The position numbers and the translations under genes were made by a program. The notes beneath the pieces were generated by a model. The model had not been told where the DNA came from. It searched no databases and worked only from the letters and a program-made list of their open reading frames with translations. From assembly GCA_019694555.1 (NCBI GenBank), contig JAIBBS010000007.1, positions 1-64,000 of the forward strand: a stretch of DNA of 64,000 nucleotides, read 5' to 3'. Below, in pieces: positions 1 to 11,483 of this stretch (the first letter of the stretch is position 1; the number at the start of each line of letters is the position of its first letter). This DNA comes from Nannocystaceae bacterium. GTDB taxonomy: Bacteria; Myxococcota_A; Polyangia; Nannocystales; Nannocystaceae.

Positions 1-13
1 CGAGGTCCCGGCG

Positions 14-388
14 ATGACGCCGGCGCTGCTGGGGCTCGCGGTCGTGGCTGCGCTGGGTTGGATCGGCGTGCTGGTGCTGCGACGGCTGGGCACGCTGCGC
101 CGCGACGCGCTCGCGGCCGACGCCCGTGCGCGCGCGCTGGTCGAGCGCCCCGGCGGCACGCCCGCGACCGCGATCGCCGTGACCTCGCCGGCGCAGATCG
201 AGCCGCGCGCGGGGCGGCAGTCCTGCCCCCACTGCGATCACCCCGGCGGTGTCTACGTGATCGCCCACGTCGCGCGCGTCGTCGACGACGGCGTCGCGGG
301 GCCGGTGCGGCTGCGCGAGGTGCAGACCCGCTGCAGCGCGTGCGGCCGCACCAGCGCGACGTGGTTCCTGTTGCCGGGGCAGAACTGA
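14..388 (+). CDS. Membrane-anchored zinc-ribbon protein
   Basis: A 124-residue protein that I do not recognise as a named family. Residues about 4-22 form one hydrophobic segment followed by an Arg-rich stretch, so it should be anchored with its C-terminal part in the cytoplasm. The tail carries two CxxC pairs (C71/C74 in SCPHCD and C107/C110 in RCSACG), spaced as in a small zinc ribbon. The ATG at 14 is the first in-frame start in the window, but the gene lies at the edge and an upstream partner may be missing. Function unknown; a metal-binding scaffold or sensor is inferred from the Cys pairs only. Confidence 0.75.
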   Translation: MTPALLGLAVVAALGWIGVLVLRRLGTLRRDALAADARARALVERPGGTPATAIAVTSPAQIEPRAGRQSCPHCDHPGGVYVIAHVARVVDDGVAGPVRLREVQTRCSACGRTSATWFLLPGQN

Positions 389-504
389 TCGCGCGCGCGG
401 CGTCGCGGCCAGGACCCGATGACAGACCCGACGCGCCGGGCGAAGATCGCCCGGCGGTGCCGCGCCACCACGAAACCCCACCGATGCCGGGCATGGCGGG
501 ATCG

Positions 505-1140
505 ATGCGCACCGCGGTCGCGATCGCAGCGGTGGCCGTGGGCGCCTGCGGCGTGCCGGTCGACATCGGCGCGCTCGAGGGCGGCGCCGACGGCAGCACC
601 AGCGTGGCCGCGAGCGGCAGCGGTAGCAGCAGCAGCGCCGGCAGCAGCAGCGGCATGATCGCCAGCGGCTCGAGCGAGACCGGCGAGGTCATGGCGACGC
701 AGCACCTGGCGATCCGCGTCGGCGATCTGCCCAGCGGCAGCAGCACCGGCACCGGCAGCGGCGGCAGCTCCGTCGGTGGCGACTCGACCGCAGGCGACAC
801 CAACGACGACCCCGACACGCTGCAGCTGCTCTCGGGCAACTACCCGCTGCAGTGCGACGATCCCTACGGCGCCATGCCCGGCTGCGACGCGTGGCAGCTG
901 GGCTTCCGCCTGCCGCCCGAGCTGCAGGTCGTGGGCGCGACCGGCTCGGTGTTCGATCACTACGGCGGCTACAGCGAGGCCGGCGAGGGCGTGGAGGGCT
1001 GCAGCTTCGGCGGCGGTTCGCTCGCGGGCAGCTTCGAGATCACCGCGATCGACGACGACCACGTCGCCGGTCGCCTCACCGATCTCGTCGGTCCCACCGG
1101 CCTGCTGACGCTGGAGTTCGACGCGCCGCGCTGTCCGTGA
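505..1140 (+). CDS. Secreted lipoprotein with Ser/Gly-rich linker
   Basis: About 211 residues. It starts with a short hydrophobic signal ending in AVGAC, a lipobox, so it should be lipidated. A Ser/Gly/Thr-rich spacer of roughly 90 residues follows, then a compact C-terminal domain with four Cys (CDD, GCD, GCS and the final RCP) that may form disulfides. I do not recognise that domain. An ATG at 484 is also in frame and would lengthen the n-region by seven residues; 505 is preferred because it gives a normal signal peptide. Codon use matches its neighbours. Confidence 0.7.
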   Translation: MRTAVAIAAVAVGACGVPVDIGALEGGADGSTSVAASGSGSSSSAGSSSGMIASGSSETGEVMATQHLAIRVGDLPSGSSTGTGSGGSSVGGDSTAGDTNDDPDTLQLLSGNYPLQCDDPYGAMPGCDAWQLGFRLPPELQVVGATGSVFDHYGGYSEAGEGVEGCSFGGGSLAGSFEITAIDDDHVAGRLTDLVGPTGLLTLEFDAPRCP

Positions 1141-1196
1141 TCGCGCGCGTCGCCCGGCTTCGCGACGCGCTGCGCTGCCGGGCCGTCTCAGTCTTT

Positions 1197-1221
1197 GGAG
1201 AGGAAGCTCCGCTTCCTCTCC
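1197..1221. terminator. Perfect 11-bp hairpin between convergent genes
   Basis: GGAGAGGAAGC and its exact complement are separated by a three-base loop (TCC). It lies between the 3' ends of a rightward lipoprotein gene and the leftward GH92 gene. No U-tract follows on the plus strand, so it would be a U-less or bidirectional terminator or an mRNA-stabilising hairpin. A hairpin of the same build lies at 36850-36874. Confidence 0.5.
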
Positions 1222-1307
1222 CCGTGCCCGGTCAGCACACGGTCACGGGACCCCTCTCTTTCCAGTCGCTTCGCGACGAGAGCCCGTCAGCATGCGCTGC
1301 CGGCCTC

Positions 1308-3713
1308 TCAGCGCGCGCCGAAGCCGGCCGGTGCGTCGGCCAGCTCGAGGCGCAGGGTTCCGCCGCGCTCGAGCTGGTCCCAGCCGATCTCGGGCGCCGA
1401 CAGCGGCTCGCCCTCGAAGCTCGCACCCGCGACGTAGATCATGCCCGGGCCTGCACCTTCGGCGACGATCTCGAGCCGACGCTCGGGCGTCGCCGCATCG
1501 CCGAGATCGAGCCCGACGCGCTCGAACATCGGCGCGGTCACGAGGTAGCGATCGGTCGTGAGCACCGGGAACAGCCCGATCACCGACCACACGTACCACG
1601 CGCTCATGGTCCCGGCGTCGTCGTTGCCCGGCAGGCCCGCGGCGCCGTCGCCGTAGTGCTCGCGCCGCACCCACTCGAGCCAACGCGCGGTCGCGTCGGG
1701 ATCACCGAGCTGGTGGAACAGGTAGACGTCGTGCAGCGAGGGCTCGTTGGCGTGCCAGTAGTACGGCACCGGCATCGTCGCGCTGTAGCCCGGGCCGTCC
1801 AAGAACGCCGCCGACTGCTCGAAGTACTCGCCCAGCCGCTGCCGCGCCGCGACCTCGCCACCCATGAGCGCGGCCAGGCCCGCGGCGTCGTGCGGCACCA
1901 TCCACAGGTAGTGCCACGCGCCGCCCTCGGCGTAGGCGCCACCGATGGCGGTGGGATCGAAGCCCGCGTCGGCGAAGCTGCCGTCGGCGTTGCGCGGCAC
2001 CAGGAAGCCCAGCGTCGGCGACCACAGGTTGCGGTACGACTGCGCCCGCGCGGCGAACATCGCGGCATCGTCGGCCTTGCCCAGCGCCGCTGCCATGGTC
2101 GCCAGCGCCGCGTCCGCGACCGCGTGCTCGAGCGTGTGCGAGACCGACGACGAGGTCACGTCGGCCGCGACCCAGCCGCGCGCGACGTAGCCCTCGACGT
2201 CGGCGCGTCCGTCGTGCTCGCGCGGCGTGGTCGCGTGCAGCCGTGCGCCCGCGTAGGCCACCTCGGGATCGAAGCCGGCGATGCCGCGGGCCAACGCGCC
2301 CGCGAGCACGATGTCCGCCGGCGTGCCGAGCATGCCGCCGGTGTAGCCGAACGCCAGCGGCCACTTCGGCAGGTCGCCACCTTGCTCGTACATGCGCTGC
2401 AGCGATCGCATCATCGCGCCCTCGCGATCGCGCTGGATCAGATCCAGCAGCGGATGCAGCGTGCGATAGGTGTCCCACAGCGAGAAGTCGGTGTGGTACG
2501 GCGTGCCGTCGCCGTCGTGGACCTCGCCGTCGAAGCCGCGGTAGCGACCATCGGCGTCGTCGAAGCGCGTCGGCGCGAGCAGGACGTGGTACAGCGCGCT
2601 GTAGAAGCGGCGCCGCACGGCCGCGTCGCCATCGGCGATGCGGACGCGCTGCAGCTCGCGTTCCCACGCCGCTTCGGCGTCCTGCCGCGCCTGCTCGAAG
2701 TCCACGCGTTCGGCCGCGAGGTTGGCCTCGGCCTGCTCGATCGAGACGTACGAGATCGCGACCGCGAGCTCGACCGTGGGCGCCGCGGCGTCGAGCTCGA
2801 ACTGCAACCACGCGCCGATGTCGGTGCCGCTGGCCGCGGTCGCCTCGGCGGTGGCGACGTCGGCCTCGTCCCACACGCCGAAGTCGGCGACCGGCGCAGA
2901 GGCCTGCACCACGAAGTAGGTCGGCACGCCGCCGAAGTGGTCGGAGTAACCGCCGGCCACCGTGGTCATCCCGCGCACGATCCCGGCGGACGCGTCGATG
3001 TCGAGGTTCGACGCCGGCGAGACCGCACCCGCGGGGCCGTAGCCGAGATCGAACAGCACCGTCGCGGCCGCGTCGGGATCGGACCAGGTGTAGCGGTGCA
3101 GCGCCACGCGCGTGGTCGCGGTCAGCTCGGCATGCACGCCGACGTCGAGCAGATCGACCGCGTAGTAGCCGGCGCTCGCCTGCTCGTGCGCGTGATCGAA
3201 GGCCGAGCGCGCGCCGCCGCGGGTCAGCATCGCCGGCTCGAGTCCGACGCTGGGCGTCACCAGCAGCGCGCCGTAGTCGGGCACGCCCATGCCGTTGATG
3301 CGCGAGTGCGAGAAGCCCCAGACGTGGGTCTGGTCGTAGTGATAGCCGGTGCAATTGAGGAAGGAGATCTGCAGCCCCGAAAGCCCGGTGTCGGGGCCGG
3401 GCTTGATCATGCCAAAGGGCACGCTCGCGCCGGGGTTGGTGGTGCCGACGCGGTAGCCCAGCCCGCCGGTGCCGATGAACGGATCGACCAGCGGCGCCAA
3501 CGACTCGTCGGGCCACGGCGGCAGCGGCTCGGCGCCGGTGCTCTCGCCCGCGCTGCCACCCCCGCTGCCCTCCGCGCCGCCCACCGCAGTGGTGCCGTCG
3601 TCGAAGCCTGCGGGCGCGGGCAGATCGCGGCTGCACGCCACCGCCGCCGCGGCGATCGACCACGCCACCTTCGACCGCGCGCGCGGCCCTGCGTCGCCCA
3701 AGCGCCGGCTCAT
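1308..3713 (-). CDS. GH92 family glycosidase (alpha-mannosidase-like), lipoprotein
   Basis: About 801 residues, matching glycoside hydrolase family 92, whose known members are mainly calcium-dependent exo-alpha-mannosidases acting on alpha-1,2/1,3/1,4/1,6 mannosides. The N-terminal domain begins PFIGTGGLGYRVGTTNPGAS, as in this family, and the catalytic (alpha/alpha)6 part holds GNDDAGTMSAWYVWS, matching the conserved GN-D-G-MSAWYV signature. A signal ending in AVAC predicts a lipoprotein at the cell surface. The ATG at 3713 is chosen; a GTG at 3758 is open, but a TAGCGT hexamer overlaps it. No sugar transporter or regulator sits beside it, so it is probably a stand-alone scavenging enzyme acting on glycans of prey or the environment (inference). 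Confidence 0.9.
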   Translation of the reverse strand: MSRRLGDAGPRARSKVAWSIAAAAVACSRDLPAPAGFDDGTTAVGGAEGSGGGSAGESTGAEPLPPWPDESLAPLVDPFIGTGGLGYRVGTTNPGASVPFGMIKPGPDTGLSGLQISFLNCTGYHYDQTHVWGFSHSRINGMGVPDYGALLVTPSVGLEPAMLTRGGARSAFDHAHEQASAGYYAVDLLDVGVHAELTATTRVALHRYTWSDPDAAATVLFDLGYGPAGAVSPASNLDIDASAGIVRGMTTVAGGYSDHFGGVPTYFVVQASAPVADFGVWDEADVATAEATAASGTDIGAWLQFELDAAAPTVELAVAISYVSIEQAEANLAAERVDFEQARQDAEAAWERELQRVRIADGDAAVRRRFYSALYHVLLAPTRFDDADGRYRGFDGEVHDGDGTPYHTDFSLWDTYRTLHPLLDLIQRDREGAMMRSLQRMYEQGGDLPKWPLAFGYTGGMLGTPADIVLAGALARGIAGFDPEVAYAGARLHATTPREHDGRADVEGYVARGWVAADVTSSSVSHTLEHAVADAALATMAAALGKADDAAMFAARAQSYRNLWSPTLGFLVPRNADGSFADAGFDPTAIGGAYAEGGAWHYLWMVPHDAAGLAALMGGEVAARQRLGEYFEQSAAFLDGPGYSATMPVPYYWHANEPSLHDVYLFHQLGDPDATARWLEWVRREHYGDGAAGLPGNDDAGTMSAWYVWSVIGLFPVLTTDRYLVTAPMFERVGLDLGDAATPERRLEIVAEGAGPGMIYVAGASFEGEPLSAPEIGWDQLERGGTLRLELADAPAGFGAR

Positions 3714-3807
3714 CGGCCCCACGCGTGCCTGCCCGTGCACACCATCGCCACCCGCCACGCTACGGGACGGACGCCGCGGGCCGCAACCGCCGCGGCCCGC
3801 GGCCGTC

Positions 3808-3813
3808 TATACT
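3808..3813 (+). promoter_or_regulatory. -10-like TATACT five bases before a start
   Basis: TATACT ends five bases before the ATG at 3819. No Shine-Dalgarno sequence is seen. Transcription would begin at or next to the start codon, giving a leaderless mRNA. It belongs to a pattern repeated across the window (see findings). Confidence 0.5.
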
Positions 3814-3818
3814 GCCCG

Positions 3819-5210
3819 ATGATGGCCCAGCCCGCGCTCCGCCACCTCGCCGCGTTCGCGGTGCTGGCCAGCGCCGGCTGCTTCTCGGAGTCCGACGACG
3901 AGGGCGGTGCCAGCGGACCGGACCCCAGCGGCAGCACCAGCGCCGACGCGGGCAGCAGCTCGATCGGCAGCAGCACCACGGTCGGCACGCAGTCGGGCTC
4001 GAGCGACGGCACCACCGTCGCCGAGGGCAGCAGCACCGCGAGCACCACGACCAGCGCCGACTCGACCACGGGCGATGCCACGACCGACGGCAGCAGCAGC
4101 GGCGGCGAGACCAGCGGGCCCGATCTGTGCCCGGACGACGGCGCGATCGACTGCGGCGACGGTGTCGCGGTGCCGGGCGAGGCCTGCTGGGACGCGGCGC
4201 AGTACGACAACGTCGGCGACGACTCGCTCGCGATCGTCGCGGCCGACTTCGACGGCGACGGCGACGACGACGTCGCCGTGATCGACAGCTCCGACGGCGT
4301 GCGCGTGCTGTGGGGCGGCGGTGGCGGGCTCACGCCCGGCGGCGTGCTGCCGCTGCCCGAGGGCACGAGCGCGTGGACGCTCGATGCCGCCAACCTCGAC
4401 GACGACGTCGAGGCCGAGCTGCTGGTCGGCGGCTTCGAGCCGGTCGCGTGGCTGTTCGACTACGACGGCGCCTCGCTGGCGTTGACCGACGCGATGCTCA
4501 CGGCGCCGGCCGCCTCGGTCACGGCGCGCCTCGCCGACGGCGACGACGACGAGGTCCCGGACGCGTTCCTCACCGGCGAGTTCTCCGACATCCCCGAGCA
4601 GCAGGTGCTGCGCATGCTGCCGCAGGCGGACCTCGTGTTCGGCAGCCCGACCGACTTCCCGCTGGACCTCAGCATCGCGGACTTCCGCGTCCTCCCGGTC
4701 GACGGCAACCCGGCGCCTGGGGTGGCGCTCATCAGCGCAGGCGGCGAGCTGCTGTGGTCACCGCCCGGCGGCGAGATCGCCTCGATGCTGCTGCTCGCGG
4801 ACGACGTCTACACCTTCGATCAGACCGCGCGGCTCACCGTCGGCGATCTCGACGGCGATGGCCTCTCCGACGTCGTGGTCGGCCACGACGGGCGCGCGTT
4901 CCTCTACCGCTACGACGACCTGCTGGAAGCGCCGGTGTTCGACCAGATCCTCGGCGAGGCCGTGACCGGTGCGGTCACGACCGCGATCGGCGACATCGAC
5001 CGCGACGGCGATGCCGACCTCGTGCTCGCGCGACGCGGCGACAACGCGGTGCTGGTCTACGCGCGCGAGGGCAACGGCTACGCCGACGCGACGCCGTTGC
5101 TCATCGCCGACCCCGCCGGCGTGGCGGTGGGTCACGTCGACGGCGACTGCGTGCTCGACCTCGCGGTCATGCGGACGCAGACCGTGGGTCTGTTCCTCGG
5201 CGATCCCTGA
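3819..5210 (+). CDS. FG-GAP/VCBS repeat lipoprotein
   Basis: A 463-residue lipoprotein: a signal ending in ASAGC, then about 80 residues of Ser/Thr/Gly linker, then a domain of FG-GAP-type repeats. Four or more repeats show the calcium-binding DxDGDGxxD form, for example ADFDGDGDDDVAV, GDLDGDGLSDVVV and GDIDRDGDADLVL. Such repeats fold into an integrin-like beta-propeller, so this is probably a surface adhesion or binding protein; no enzyme signature is seen. There are two adjacent ATGs at 3819 and 3822. Its last 44 bases overlap the 3' end of the convergent glycosyltransferase gene. Confidence 0.85.
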   Translation: MMAQPALRHLAAFAVLASAGCFSESDDEGGASGPDPSGSTSADAGSSSIGSSTTVGTQSGSSDGTTVAEGSSTASTTTSADSTTGDATTDGSSSGGETSGPDLCPDDGAIDCGDGVAVPGEACWDAAQYDNVGDDSLAIVAADFDGDGDDDVAVIDSSDGVRVLWGGGGGLTPGGVLPLPEGTSAWTLDAANLDDDVEAELLVGGFEPVAWLFDYDGASLALTDAMLTAPAASVTARLADGDDDEVPDAFLTGEFSDIPEQQVLRMLPQADLVFGSPTDFPLDLSIADFRVLPVDGNPAPGVALISAGGELLWSPPGGEIASMLLLADDVYTFDQTARLTVGDLDGDGLSDVVVGHDGRAFLYRYDDLLEAPVFDQILGEAVTGAVTTAIGDIDRDGDADLVLARRGDNAVLVYAREGNGYADATPLLIADPAGVAVGHVDGDCVLDLAVMRTQTVGLFLGDP

Positions 5211-6470
5211 CCGCAGCGCGCCCGCGGCGACGCGGCCCGTGGGCCTCGCGCACCGCGTCGAGCAACACCGACTCGAGCGTGTTCGCCAGCGTGTCGCGAT
5301 CGAACTGCGCCCGCGCCAGCTGGGCGCTGGCGGCCCGCGCCCGCGCCAGCTGCGACGGATCGTGGGCCAGCGCGTGCAGCATCCGCGCGGCCGCGGCGGG
5401 ATGCTTGTGCGGCATCGCGATGCCGGCGCCGCTGTCGCGCAGCAGGTCTGCGTGCCAGCCACCGTAGTTGATCGCCAGCGGGCGGCCGGCCGCGAGCGCA
5501 TCGAAGAACTTGTTGGCGCTGTTGGCCTCCATCTCGGGCAGCGGCAGGAACAGCGAGGTCGCCACGGTCGCGCAGCCGAGCACGCCGGGCATCTCGCGCT
5601 TGGGCACCGGCGGCAACACCCGCAGGCTGCGCTCGAGCACCCCGTGGGCCGCGGCGCGCTCGCACAACGCGGCGCGGTCGGCCCCGTCGCCCAGCAGCGC
5701 GAACTGCAGATCGGAGCCGTGCTGCGCGGCGGCGGCGGCGACGTCGGCGAGCCACGGCACGCCGTTGATCGCACCGAAGGTGCCGGCGTACAGCACCAGC
5801 GGCCGCGCGGGGTCGAACGCGTGCAGGTGACGCTCGCGGGCCGCGGGCGCCTGTGCCTGCGCGCCCGCGAACATCGCGAGGTCGCAGGCGTTGGGCACCA
5901 CCGCGATGCGCTCGCGCGCGATGCCTCGGCGCGCCACGCCGTCGGCGATCGCGGGCGACAGCGCGACGATGCGCGACGCGCCGTGGTACGCGGCCCACTC
6001 GAGCCCCGACGCCGCCGCCCGCAGCAGCGGGTTGCGCAGCGCGCCCATGGCGATGGGCAGCTCGGGCCACAGATCGCGCACCTCGAACACCATCGGCGCG
6101 CGCAGGCCCACGCGCGCCGCCAGCCCCGGCAGCGCGATGGTCAGCGGCGTGCTGGTGGCGAAGACGACGTCGGCGCGCTGCTCGAGCGCGACCGTGGTCG
6201 CGGCCACGGCGAAGCGCGCGAACGCAGCCATGCGCGTGCGGTAGTCCATGTGGTTGTCGTAGCGAACCGGCAGCACCACCAGCTCGATGCCATCGAGGCT
6301 CGTGCGCACGATCTCGGTGCGCTCGCGCCACGGTCGCGGCATCATCGCGTTGCTGGTCACCAGCGTGACCTCGTGGCCGCGCGCGACCAGCCGACGCGCC
6401 AGCTCGTAGGAGCGCGTGCCGCCGCTGCCGTCGGGCGGCACGAAGTACTGGTGGAGATAGAGGATCCGCA

Positions 6471-6471
<1 letters not shown>
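5167..6471 (-). CDS. GT4 family glycosyltransferase
   Basis: A 434-residue glycosyltransferase with the GT-B fold. The N-terminal acceptor domain starts MRILYLHQYFVPPDGSGGTR, typical of WbuB-like GT4 enzymes, and includes FEVRDLWPE. The C-terminal donor domain starts near LVLYAGTFGAINGV and holds the EANSANKFFDALAAGRP segment that binds the nucleotide sugar. It would add a sugar to a lipid-linked or polymer acceptor at the inner membrane. Its ATG overlaps the stop of the dehydratase gene upstream (TGATG), so the two are translationally coupled. The last residues are basic and low in complexity and overlap the convergent FG-GAP gene. Confidence 0.9.
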
Positions 6472-8384
<1,913 letters not shown>

Positions 8385-8532
8385 CGCCACCGCCCAGGAG
8401 CGCGGCGCGGGCGCGTCATTGGCATCCGATCGTGCCGGGGCCCTTGCGGCGCCGGACTTCGGAGGACAAGTATTCTGCGGAGTCGACATGCGGTTCACCA
8501 GGCAGCGTTGGAGAGGGGCCTCCGCCCACGTA

Positions 8533-9690
8533 ATGTCCCACGACGTGCACAGCAAGGGAATCACCGCCACGCGTCGCAGCGGCCCCGCGTGGGCCCGCAA
8601 GGCCGCGATGCGGACACTCGCCGCAGCGCTGGCGATCGCGAGCGGCAGCGGTTGCGCGGCCGATCAGTTCCGCTTCCATCGCATGAAGGCCGACAAGCAC
8701 GGCATCGAGATCCGCGATCTCGACGCGATGATCGCCGACGCCAACCCGGCCGGCATCGCGGTCGAGCAGGTGGTGTACGACTTCGCGGCGGAGAAGGACG
8801 AGTACCGTCTGGGCAAGAACGACGTGCTCGACATCTTCGTGCTCAACCATCCCGAGCTCAGCTCGCACCGCGCCGAGCTCGGTGCGAGCGCCGGCACCAC
8901 CATCCGCAAGGACGGCCACATCCACCTGCCCATCGTCGGCCCGATCCAGGCCGAGGGCCTGACCCTGACGGAGTTCGAGACGTCGATGCGCGAGGCGGTC
9001 GCGCGCTTCATCGTCGATCCTCAGATCAGCGTCGAGATCCTGCGCTACGAGTCGCAGAAGTTCCACGTGCTGGGCCAGGTGCGCCAGCCCGGCAGCTTCT
9101 CGGTCGACGGCGACACCACGCTGCTGGAGGCGCTGACGCTCGCCGGCGGCGCCTCCGAGCTCGCCAACCTCGAGACCGCCACGGTCGTGCGCAAGGGCCA
9201 GCTGCTGCCGATCAACCTGGCCGATCTGCTGCGCCGCGGCGACACCAGCCGCAACGTCTTCATGCGCGGCGGCGACGTCGTGTTCATCCCCGACACCAGC
9301 GACCAGAAGGTGTTCGTGCTCGGCGAGGTGCAACAGCCCAAGGTCGTGGGCATCCAGCGTTCCGGCCTGACCCTCGCGGAGGCGCTCGCGTCCGCGGGTG
9401 GGCCGACGCCGGCGCGCGCGCGTCGGGAGCTGGCGGTGATCCGCGGCGGCTTCGCGAAGCCGGTCGTGTACCGCGTCGAGCTCGAGCGCGCGCTGCTGGT
9501 CGACGATCAGATCCGCCTGCAGCCCGGCGACCGCGTGGTCGTGGCGCCGCACGGCCTGTCGACGGCGAGCCGCTACATGCAGCAGATCCTTCCGTTCCTG
9601 CTCGGCGCCCAGGCGCTGGGCCTGGCGGCCCAAGGTGGTGCAGGCGTCGCCGCACGGGTCACCGCCGCCGGCGCCGACGGCACGCCCTGA
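8533..9690 (+). CDS. Wza-like polysaccharide export protein
   Basis: A 385-residue outer-membrane polysaccharide export protein. It has the Poly_export domain (YRLGKNDVLDIFVLNHPEL), then SLBB-type beta-grasp repeats (KFHVLGQVRQPGSFS and KVFVLGEVQQPKVVG), and a C-terminal hydrophobic stretch that may form the amphipathic pore helix. GSGC near the start is a weak lipobox. The start is uncertain: ATGs at 8488, 8533 and 8608 are all in frame. A TATTCT hexamer at 8471-8476 would fit transcription starting just after it. It diverges from the dehydratase/glycosyltransferase pair and precedes a CpsB-like phosphatase, so it belongs to one capsule or exopolysaccharide locus. Confidence 0.88.
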   Translation: MSHDVHSKGITATRRSGPAWARKAAMRTLAAALAIASGSGCAADQFRFHRMKADKHGIEIRDLDAMIADANPAGIAVEQVVYDFAAEKDEYRLGKNDVLDIFVLNHPELSSHRAELGASAGTTIRKDGHIHLPIVGPIQAEGLTLTEFETSMREAVARFIVDPQISVEILRYESQKFHVLGQVRQPGSFSVDGDTTLLEALTLAGGASELANLETATVVRKGQLLPINLADLLRRGDTSRNVFMRGGDVVFIPDTSDQKVFVLGEVQQPKVVGIQRSGLTLAEALASAGGPTPARARRELAVIRGGFAKPVVYRVELERALLVDDQIRLQPGDRVVVAPHGLSTASRYMQQILPFLLGAQALGLAAQGGAGVAARVTAAGADGTP

Positions 9691-9749
9691 CGCGATCGCC
9701 CCGGCCCACGCCCGCGATCGCGCGGGCTGGCCCGTGTGCGGACCAACGC

Positions 9750-9755
9750 TATACA
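9750..9755 (+). promoter_or_regulatory. -10-like TATACA six bases before a GTG start
   Basis: TATACA ends six bases before the GTG at 9762. There is no Shine-Dalgarno sequence, so a leaderless transcript for the phosphatase gene is likely even though it sits only about 70 bases after the exporter gene. Confidence 0.45.
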
Positions 9756-9761
9756 GTCGGC

Positions 9762-10478
9762 GTGGACGTGTTCGGCTGGTTCAAGCGCAAGCCCCAGGGC
9801 GACGCGGATCTGCGGCGCGGCGTCGCGCTGCGCGAGCGCGACTGCCACAGCCACGTGCTGCCCGGCGTCGACGACGGCAGCCGCGATCTCGCGATGTCGC
9901 TCGCGATGCTGCGACTGCTGCACGAGGCCGGCGCGCGCACGGTCGTGTGCACCTCGCACATCTACCCGGGCAAGTACGACAACGAGCCCGCGACGCTGCA
10001 GCGCGCGTTCGAGACCCTGCAGGCGGCGGCACAGCGCGAAGCGCTGCCGCTGCGGCTCGAGCTCGGCGCGGAGCACTTCCTCGACGACCAGCTCGTGCGC
10101 CGCATCGAAGCCGGCGACCACATCGCGTTCGGCCGCGAGCGCTACGTGCTGTTCGAGGCCCACACCGGCGAGCACGTGCCCGCGCCGCTGTTCGACGTGG
10201 TGCGCGCGTTGGTCGACCGCGGCGAGGTGCCGCTTCTGGCCCACGTCGAGCGCTACCACTGGTTGCGCGGCCCCGACGGCGACGAGCTGCTCGAGGATCT
10301 GCGCGCGGCCGGGGCCCGCTTCCAGGTCAACCGCACGGTCGGCAAGATCAACGTGCCCGGCGAGGGCCAGCGCGGACGCTTCCTGGCCAAGCTGATCGAG
10401 CGCGACTGGATCGACGAGGTCGGCAGCGATCTGCACCGCCCCACGCCCGAGGGCCGGCCGTTCGCCGCCGGCGAGTGA
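9762..10478 (+). CDS. CpsB/CapC-type PHP tyrosine phosphatase
   Basis: A 238-residue protein of the polymerase-and-histidinol-phosphatase fold, like CpsB/YwqE manganese-dependent tyrosine phosphatases that control capsule export. Metal ligands are visible in CHSHVLPGVDDGSRD, TSHIYPGKYDN, GAEHFLDD, LAHVERY and VGSDLHR, in the order expected. No ATG is available; the GTG at 9762 follows a TATACA hexamer and gives the usual N-terminal length. It follows the Wza-like exporter on the same strand. The partner BY-kinase and a Wzx/Wzy flippase-polymerase are not in the window, so the locus must be split or continue elsewhere. Confidence 0.85.
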   Translation: MDVFGWFKRKPQGDADLRRGVALRERDCHSHVLPGVDDGSRDLAMSLAMLRLLHEAGARTVVCTSHIYPGKYDNEPATLQRAFETLQAAAQREALPLRLELGAEHFLDDQLVRRIEAGDHIAFGRERYVLFEAHTGEHVPAPLFDVVRALVDRGEVPLLAHVERYHWLRGPDGDELLEDLRAAGARFQVNRTVGKINVPGEGQRGRFLAKLIERDWIDEVGSDLHRPTPEGRPFAAGE

Positions 10479-10505
10479 GCGCGCTGCGGCGAGCCGCACG
10501 CCGCG

Positions 10506-11477
10506 TCAGCGCCAGCTCGCGCGCACGCCGAGCGTGATGTCGACGTAGCTGGTCGACAGGCTCTCCTCGCGGACCTCGTAGATCGGCGCCTCGCCGGTGA
10601 GAAAACCGGTCGCGTAGCGCAGCCGCAGCGCCGGCCCCAGCGCGAGGTTGCGCGCGGGCGTGCCCATCCACGCGTAGTCGAGCGCGAACTGGGCGTAGGC
10701 ACCGCGGCGCGGCACCAGGGTCCCGGCCTGCCGCGGGTTGCGATCGACCGCGTAGAGGATCGACTCCAGCGCCAGGCGATGGCGCGGCCGCGGCATCACC
10801 ACCGCGCGCAGGCCCAGCCGCAGCTGCCGCTGCGTGTCGACGAACACCCACGCCTGCCGCAGCTGGCCGTGCCAACCCAGCGCCCAGCGCCGCGCGAGGC
10901 GGTGCTCCGCGCCGTAGCCGACCGTGGCCACGAAGTCGCGCACGCCACCGAGCTTGAACGCCACGCCATCGACCTCGGTGCGCAGCACCGCGTGGGTCTC
11001 GAGGCCCACCGTGAGGCGGTCGTGCACGCGGCGATGACCGCTGGCGACCCACGGGTGCAGCGCGAGCTCGACCTGGTGATCGTGCACGCGCAGCCGCGCG
11101 TTGCCGGCGTCGTACCACGTCAGACCGTGGCGACCGCCCAGCGACAGCCACGGCGACAGCCGCACGGCCCACGCCGGGCCGGTGCGGACGGTCCACACCG
11201 TGCGATCGAACAGGCCCAACCGCGCCGGCAACACCACGCCGCCGACGTCGGCGCCGAGCCACACGCCGCGGCGACAGCGGGGATCGGTGTAGCGCGTCGA
11301 TCCGAGATCGACGTGCTCGGGTGCGTCGCGGCACAGGTACGCGTCGCGCACCGCGGCATCGCGCGCCGCCGGCCGCGGACGGGCCGCGACGACGGTGGGC
11401 ACGAACGCGGCCGCGGCCACGAGCACCCGCGCGGCGCGCAGGCGGCGACGATGCCCCAGCCCTGCGCGCGTCGACAT
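10506..11477 (-). CDS. Outer-membrane beta-barrel-like protein
   Basis: A 323-residue protein with a signal peptide and, after about residue 70, many alternating short strands of hydrophobic and polar residues bounded by aromatics, ending in a long strand with YVDITLGVRASWR. This is the pattern of an outer-membrane beta-barrel; I cannot assign a family. The early part holds two Cys (LCRD, RCRRG) that could form a disulfide. It follows the lipoprotein gene at 11484-11993 by six bases, so the two are probably one operon, perhaps a barrel and its periplasmic partner. Confidence 0.65.
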   Translation of the reverse strand: MSTRAGLGHRRRLRAARVLVAAAAFVPTVVAARPRPAARDAAVRDAYLCRDAPEHVDLGSTRYTDPRCRRGVWLGADVGGVVLPARLGLFDRTVWTVRTGPAWAVRLSPWLSLGGRHGLTWYDAGNARLRVHDHQVELALHPWVASGHRRVHDRLTVGLETHAVLRTEVDGVAFKLGGVRDFVATVGYGAEHRLARRWALGWHGQLRQAWVFVDTQRQLRLGLRAVVMPRPRHRLALESILYAVDRNPRQAGTLVPRRGAYAQFALDYAWMGTPARNLALGPALRLRYATGFLTGEAPIYEVREESLSTSYVDITLGVRASWR

Positions 11478-11483
11478 GCTGGC

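Noticed and set aside
852-3818. Very long open frame running into the FG-GAP gene and across the GH92 gene
   Set aside because: It is the antisense shadow of GH92. The real protein begins at the lipobox signal at 3819, where a TATACT hexamer also lies.
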